From assembly GCA_014904845.1 (NCBI GenBank), contig MU119307.1, positions 62,001 to 126,000 on the forward strand: a stretch of 64,000 nucleotides of DNA. Reading direction: 5' to 3'. This stretch comes from Acephala macrosclerotiorum. Lineage: Eukaryota; Ascomycota; Leotiomycetes; Helotiales; Mollisiaceae. The number at the start of each line of letters is the position of its first letter. Positions within the stretch are counted from its first letter, which is position 1. Of this stretch, positions 58,701 through 64,000 are shown piece by piece. Position numbers and translations under genes: made by a program. The notes under the pieces were generated by a model, which was given only the letters and a program-made list of their open reading frames with translations, did no database searches and was not told where the DNA came from.

Positions 58701-60735
58701 AGAGACTTGTATGCCGCAATACACTCATATCGGAGATGTGGATGTGCCTTTAGCTGCTGTCTTTGAGAGCAGGGTACAGGATTTCAGCCTCGATGTTCTT
58801 TCTCCCTACACTTCGCATTCTATTGGTATGATTAAGCTCTCTTTGGAGCCTTCGTCGGCAAGAGCACCATCTTCGACGCTGAAGTTCAATGTGGTCATGC
58901 ATGATCTCGTCGGATTTGCTGAGCGAGAGGGTACTGAGGTACACGCGCAGCTCTTCATTCCCGGCGTTTCCGAGGACGGTGGCGTCACGACAACTCAAAT
59001 GATCAAGGACTTCGACGAGGGCCCAATTCGGTTTGAGAGTGTTCACAGCATGAGCGTACCGATGTTCGGCGCCGACAATGTCTCATTACGAGTCGCGATT
59101 TTTGCAAAAATATCTTCGATGCACCTCGACAAGCTGCTAAGTTGGGACGATATGAGGGACAATGTTCCTCGACCAAAGCAGAAACGGAAGCATGCTCGCA
59201 TCGCAGAGTCGCAGTTCTACATGGAGGAGAAGCATGATGTTTTCGCCAAGATTCAAATCCTCGAGCTTGCTGAGAATGGAGAGTACCTACCGGTGGAGGT
59301 TATTCAGACCAGCGATCTCGACAAAGGATCCTTCCAACTTCATCAAGGACTTCAACGCCGTATTGTTGTGAATCTTACACACAGCTCTGGCGATGCTTTA
59401 CCCTGGCAGGATGTCTCGAGTCTTCGAGCTGGACGAATACAACTTGTTGATCATGTGGGCAAGACACCAGATCTCAGCTCACCGACACCAGATATACCTC
59501 TGAAGCTCATCTCGAAGCCTACGGTCAAGCAGAACTCTAACGGTACGAGTAATGTTACACTTGTCGGCCAATGGGACTCGAGTGTTCATGAATCGTTGCT
59601 ACTCAACCGAGTAACGGCAGACAAGTACAAGGTTCAAATGACTCTGCTCTGGGATGTCACCTCACCGAAGCTCTCGGACTTGATGACGTTCTCCATCGAT
59701 GTCCGCGCGCAAGTTCTTTCCCGATCCTATGTTCGGTCAACATCAATGTTCGCGTCGTTGTGGCAGAGCGTACGAATCGTCCATTCAACGAGCGGTGTCT
59801 TCTCCATAGCTGTTCGTCCAACACCCGTCAAGCGAGCGGGAGATCTCTGGCGCATGAACACACAGAACGACTATGTGAAAGGTGAAGAAGGCCTCACAGA
59901 CTGGACACCAAGAGGTGTGAGCTTGATTCGAGACTACATCGCTGCAAGACGGCGGAAGCAGCGCCACGCAGAAATCGAAGCCGCACAACCCCTCTTGAGC
60001 CGAATCACATTTCCCGTCGCCGGCGCATACGAGCCAGCTCCACCAACCACCAATGGCTCAACTTCAAATTCCGAAAATGACTCGCCAGATCATTCTCATC
60101 CTGAAGAAGAGATCCTAGAACCTGAACTCCCCGCCCGCGAAAAAGAAATCCTCGAAAGATACCTCAAGCTCTGGTCTCTCTGCCACGACCCCATCTCCAG
60201 CATCCTAACTCCCACCAACGTCGAACCTCCCTCGAACGGCATCCCTCACTCCGTCCCGCCTACTGCACCCGCATCCCCCAACCTCGTAGCCACAATCTCG
60301 GTCATCAACAAGAACCCGACTATCCTCAAAGGCGGGTATCTCCTCACTCCCTCCGCCGACTCCTCCCGCTGGATCCGTCGCTTCGTCGAGCTACGGCGAC
60401 CGTATATGCACATCCACTCCGTCCCTGACGGGGAAGAAGTCTGTGTCGTCTCCCTCCGCAATAGTCGAGTAGACCACCAACCTCAGATCGCACGCCTACT
60501 GCGTCGAGAAGGTGGTAACGGAGGTGGAGGGATGGGCTTCTCGGCGAGAGGTAGAGGAGGCGATAGAGAGGATGAGGGGAGGGTGTTTGCTGTTTATGGG
60601 ACGGATAACACGTGGTTGTTTAAGGCGAGGAGTGAGAGAGAGAAGGTGGATTGGATTTTTAAGATTGATCAGAGTTATTTTGGGAGTTCAGGGAGTGGGA
60701 CGAGGGAAGGGAGTAGTGAGGATGAGTATTCGTGA
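55715..60735 (+). CDS. uncA: Kinesin-3 motor (UNC-104/KIF1A, fungal UncA type)
   Basis: Exon 1 (55715-55778) supplies MAPAGGGNIKVVVRCRPFNGR, joined over a 56-bp intron to a single 4.9-kb exon (55835-60735); the product is 1654 residues. The motor domain fills about residues 1-365 with the P-loop GQTGSGKS at 112-119, switch I NETSSRSH at 225-232 and switch II DLAGSE at 262-267. A Lys-rich K-loop (EGKKKKTGKGAG) near 310, typical of kinesin-3, precedes PYRDSVLTWLL. Then come a coiled coil, an FHA domain near 510-595 (TVGNVDTN; LNGSRILHEHCTF), a second coiled coil near 735-840, the KIF1B/DUF3694-type middle domain, and a C-terminal PH domain near 1519-1635 (KGGYLLTPSADSSRWIRRFVEL). These motors carry early endosomes and other vesicles along microtubules in hyphae. 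The architecture is complete. Confidence 0.96.
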
Positions 60736-61749
60736 TCCTCATCCTACTTTCCCTCCCATCCACGTCCTCTCGGCCTCTTCTAGCTGATCGGACGCTGAAT
60801 TTGGTACACGAGAATGTAAGATGGGACGACAGCAGTTGCATTGAAGGTGTTTGGGCAATCCAAATCAACGAGTCGTATTCGAAGCTATGATATTTGTCTC
60901 ATTTCATTATGTACCCAGCTGCGACTTTAGCAAGCAGCTACTATGTTGTGTATGTATGAAATGAGTGTATGATACCCATGTAGTCTATATCTTATACCAT
61001 AGTTTCTTTTGTCTTTTTAGTTTCCAGGGTGTCAGGGCCTAGGATAGATAGAAAAGGTGGACAGGATAGCAGATCGCCAGGCTTGATGCTCGTGGGATCT
61101 GGTAAGAGCGGAGGGGTGAGCGGGAAGAATGAAGAACGAACGATATTGAGAAGATTTTGACATACTGAATCGGGTGTGGGTGAGGGTCTTGTGATGGTTG
61201 TGGAGTCGGTAAGTGCCTGCTAGTGTTTGATAACGTGTGCTTGGTTGATAGACCTTGACTACTCTTACTTGATGCTTCTGGTGCTTGGTGGTGGACTCGA
61301 GACTGAGTCAAGCTTTTGTTTGCAAGTAGCGTCACGTGCCAGGGCTTTGCTCGCTACATGCTGAAGCTTGCTTGATCACTGGAGCTTTGCAGTGGAGCCA
61401 TTCACTTAGGAAGGAGTCAGCTGAGTACCTGTAGTGACCGGGGCATGCTTCACTTGAGTTGACAATTCTGAATGATCATGGTAAGAGTCCCCCATTCAGA
61501 AATACATCTCCCCAAACAGGGGGCCTATTCACAAGACACGTTCGCGTCATTGTGGCTACTATTTAAAGTAAACTTCATTTTCCGCCTGCTGCTTCGATTC
61601 CCTCTTTCTCTTCAAACTCTTTGCATTTGTCCTCATACTTTCTTCACACAGTATCATACTTAATACACTCCACTCAACTGGAAGCATCACTTCGCCTCTC
61701 GTAAAGCAAAAGTAGTTGAACAGGTCAAGCTTTTAGACACCTCAACACA
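60736..61749. other. Intergenic, no gene seen
   Basis: Kinesin 3' flank and promoter of the first small secreted protein. Several CACGTG-like and CTTG-rich stretches but nothing assignable. Confidence 0.5.
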
Positions 61750-62529
61750 ATGGGATCTATTATCCTCAAACTCGTTACTGTTTTCCTTGTCACCTGCATT
61801 CCTCAAGTAAGAATCTTCCTCGTGCCTGTGGAAGGCCATCTTTCTGACAGTCATTCCAGTGTCTTGCCCGTAAACTGTCTCTTCGAGCAATCGCCGGAAT
61901 GCCAGACCAGAATTTCGGCCCCATGACATTCACGGGAACGATTCACGGCATTCCAGTTCAGTTGAATGGCACCGTTCAGGTACCAGATCCTTTGTGATTG
62001 CGTTCAACCCAGTCAGAAGCTGAAGCTCATTGTGCTAGGAAAACTATGCATACATGCGTCAGAAGTATCCTGAACTAGCTGCTAATTTCACAATTAATAC
62101 GAACGAGACCTCGTCCTCTCAAGTGGATTTCGGGACTCTCAATCCAAGAGCAGTAACCATGGAGTGTTGTCCGATCGCATACGATGGTTACTACCTGACA
62201 GGACAACACGCAGCGAAATTCGAGGAAGGTATCACCTACCTCCACAATCACGTGGGTGTCTGTGGTGCCCAAGCCAATCAGTGTTCGCGAATAAGCTGTT
62301 CCAACGATGGCTCAATTGTCCTCTGCAATTTAGCAAGTCTCATCCCAAGTTTAATATCTAGGAAGAGCTAATTCCTTGCTAGCTTTCCCAGGAGATGCAA
62401 AGCAATTGTGCCATATTTGGAGATTATGCTCAAAGTATCATCAACGATTGTGTCAAGGGTAAGGATGTTTGTGGAAGAGCCCATAACCCACAGGGCTGGT
62501 ACGTACAAATAGCATTTGATGAGTGTTGA
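61750..62529 (+). CDS. Small secreted Cys-containing protein, copy 1 (hypothetical)
   Basis: Four exons (61750-61806, 61860-61979, 62039-62332, 62392-62529) give 202 residues. A signal peptide is clear (residues 1-22, MGSIILKLVTVFLVTCIPQC then LA). The mature part carries many Cys (ECCPIAYDG, VGVCGAQANQCSRISCSND, VLCNL, SNCAIFG, NDCVKGKDVCGR, FDEC at the end) and several N-glycosylation sites. The RISCSND-CN block followed by a terminal aromatic/Cys segment recalls a widespread fungal secreted family of unknown role. The third intron begins with GC (TTA|GCAAGT). Exon-intron layout matches the second copy at 63211. Secretion is well supported; any role with a host is speculation. Confidence 0.75.
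62333..62391 (+). other. GC-AG intron
   Basis: Donor TTA|GCAAGT and acceptor TTTCCCAG|GAG. It removes an in-frame TAG and TAA and restores the Cys-rich C-terminus. No GT alternative in phase was found. Confidence 0.65.
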
Positions 62530-63210
62530 AGAGTCTGTAGCATGAACGGGGATGGTTATCGCTTGAGTGCGGTCAAGCCGGACTCGAGATAAAGGGGCTG
62601 AACAAAGCCTGGGTAAGAGCTTCATCAAGTTTGCCTCTCATTGGATTTTTTACTTAATAGAAACAACACTCTACTGCGTGGAGCTACACGATCATTGTTC
62701 TCAAACTGTGGTACACTGCAATTTCATACATTTTTTTGCTTTCTACTGTGGTGCACAACATAAGACATTTCCTTTTGTGCTGGTAGTAAGCATTCCATGT
62801 AGGGCAAAAGAATAAATCTAAATTTAGTATTGACGACCGGACCTATCCCTCAATGTCCCTACCACATGGATGCTTTACCAGTCTACTAATGTCCCCTCCT
62901 GCATGAGTAATGTCCTCAAGTTGACGCCTGGCTTTGAAGGCGGTACTAAGTAGCGCCGATCTCCGTCTTGTCTAGCAGTTTTACAAAGCTCTAGCTTCGC
63001 TCTTCAGACGCGCTTGTATAGCATGTTTCCTCAAGGCGCGCAAAGTGAAAATTTCCTCCTCTCTTCTCGCGTCCTTCACTCTCTTCTGCAATTGTGTTCC
63101 GTCTCCCACGACGACCTTCAACACCTCACTGTCATAGGCTTATACAGTAACTTCGGTTGTCTTGTACAGTCCTCAATCCTCAAGCTTCGAAGACCGCGGC
63201 CGAATTCACC
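62530..63210. other. Spacer between tandem secreted-protein genes
   Basis: About 680 bp, no frame of interest; should contain the promoter of the second copy. Confidence 0.5.
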
Positions 63211-63453
63211 ATGATAATGACTTCAATCCCCTTCAAAATTCTTCTCCTGCTCCTGACCTTCCTACCACTAGTAAGCAGCTTCGAAAGCGCGTCTGCAAAG
63301 AGTCTTCACTGACGCAGATAGGTTCTGTCTGCTGCGCTCTTGGCCAACGATAGCACCGCTATTAATAAGCTCACTCCAATGAGATTCAAGGGCAAGTTGT
63401 ATGGTGTTCAAGTCGAGCTCAATAGTACTGCCGAGGTAAGTGATTTAAAGGTC
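63211..63453 (+). pseudogene. Small secreted protein, copy 2, interrupted by a transposon
   Basis: Exon 1 (63211-63270, MIMTSIPFKILLLLLTFLPL) and exon 2 (63322-63435) encode a signal peptide and a segment that matches copy 1: TPMRFKGKLYGVQVELNSTAE against GPMTFTGTIHGIPVQLNGTVQ. Both introns fall at the same places and in the same phase as in copy 1. Eighteen bases after the second donor (GAG|GTAAGT) a transposon end begins, and no further exon is visible to the end of the window. If the remaining exons lie beyond the element the gene may still splice, but an A+T-rich insertion in a 60-bp intron probably disables it. Confidence 0.7.
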
Positions 63454-64000
63454 CACCAGGGGGTGCAGGAATACGTGACACACCAAAACTAAAATTAATT
63501 AAAACTTGATAATTTACTAATGAAATTACTTCAAATTTAAAATACGATATTATTCATATTATCGAATTATTTCTAGTTAAAAAGTTTTTAATAATATTTA
63601 TTAATTAATTTATAAAATAATAATAAATATTTATTTTTTCGGTTTTTAATAATTAATTAAAATAAATCTATAAATAGAAATAGAAACCCTTTTAATCGAA
63701 ACAAATAAAAATACTTTAGTTTATTTTACAAAATTTAAAAACGGCTACGGGAATTATTTTTGATTACTTTATATAATACTAAAATTTCTTTATATAAAAT
63801 TTTTTTTTTAAAAAAATTTATATAAAGAAATTTTTAATATTATATAAAATAATCAAAAATAACCCTCGTAACCGTTTTTTCATGTTTGAGAGAGACTAAA
63901 TTCTATATAATAATATAAGTTAAAATAAATTTTGTTTTTATTTATAATTTTGTTTTAATTAATTAATAAAATTTAAAAATTTAAATATATTTTATTATTT
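63454..64000 (+). mobile_element. A+T-rich transposon, left end, running off the window
   Basis: Starts with CACCAGGGGGTG followed by GACACACCAAAA about 16 bp later. The MITE at 5517 has the same CACCAGGGGGTG and ACACACCAAAA pair at its ends, so the two are probably related families. The rest is A+T-rich with no frame. The right end lies outside the window. Confidence 0.7.
63739..63879. repeat. Near-perfect 60-bp foldback (hairpin)
   Basis: The left arm (63739-63799, starting AAACGGCTACGGGAAT) and the right arm (63819-63879, ending AACCGTTTTT) are reverse complements with a few mismatches around a poly-T/poly-A loop of about 20 bp. Probably a small foldback element nested in the larger transposon, or its internal palindrome. 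Confidence 0.8.

Noticed and set aside
60246..61335. Several minus-strand frames around the kinesin 3' end
   Set aside because: Shadows of the kinesin gene or of flanking DNA without features.

Overview
The window looks like nuclear DNA of a filamentous ascomycete (Pezizomycotina), most likely a Leotiomycete/Helotiales-type fungus. The evidence is: introns of about 50-85 bp with GTAAGT-like donors and C/TAG acceptors, HET (heterokaryon incompatibility) genes, a Clr5-domain protein, a kinesin-3 of the fungal UncA type, and gene-rich, near-balanced DNA broken by very A+T-rich blocks that look like transposons decayed by RIP (repeat-induced point mutation). All exon structures were read by eye from frame continuity, splice signals and family conservation. 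No alignment or search was run.

Left part (1-9.8 kb), accessory: a fragment of a fungal multi-TM membrane protein (772-1482); an A+T-rich insertion bounded by a 13-bp direct repeat (2469-3385); a HET gene broken by a frameshift and a stop (3561-5204, minus); a 447-bp MITE with about 60-bp terminal inverted repeats (5517-5963); a methyltransferase relic; and an intact four-exon O-methyltransferase-like gene that lacks the usual catalytic His/Asp segment.

First core block (9.8-31 kb), mostly housekeeping: SPT16 (FACT histone chaperone), a CDC50/LEM3 flippase subunit, a SAE2/CtIP-type DNA-end-resection protein, a secreted alginate-lyase-family protein, a Clr5-TPR protein, a small conserved-looking protein and a LYS2-type alpha-aminoadipate reductase. 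A 0.9-kb stretch upstream of the Clr5-TPR gene repeats an AAAAGTCC-type motif at least seven times.

Middle (31-40.4 kb), strongly decayed: a pseudogene joining degenerate C2H2-like repeats to a putative DEDD-exonuclease-like domain; a 3.2-kb A+T-rich hAT element with a perfect 8-bp target duplication (33759-36965); and a second HET pseudogene with two frameshifts and three TAG stops. The nonsense codons in these genes (TAA or TAG) are the kind that C-to-T or G-to-A changes make, which fits RIP-like mutation of or near repeats.

Right part (42-64 kb): a secreted intradiol-dioxygenase-like protein, an MFS transporter with a long C-terminal tail, a seven-knuckle CCHC protein (GIS2/CNBP type) with seven introns, and a complete kinesin-3. 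At the edge is a tandem pair of small secreted Cys-containing proteins. The second copy is interrupted in its second intron by a transposon whose end resembles that of the MITE at 5.5 kb. No tRNA, rRNA or CRISPR was recognised.
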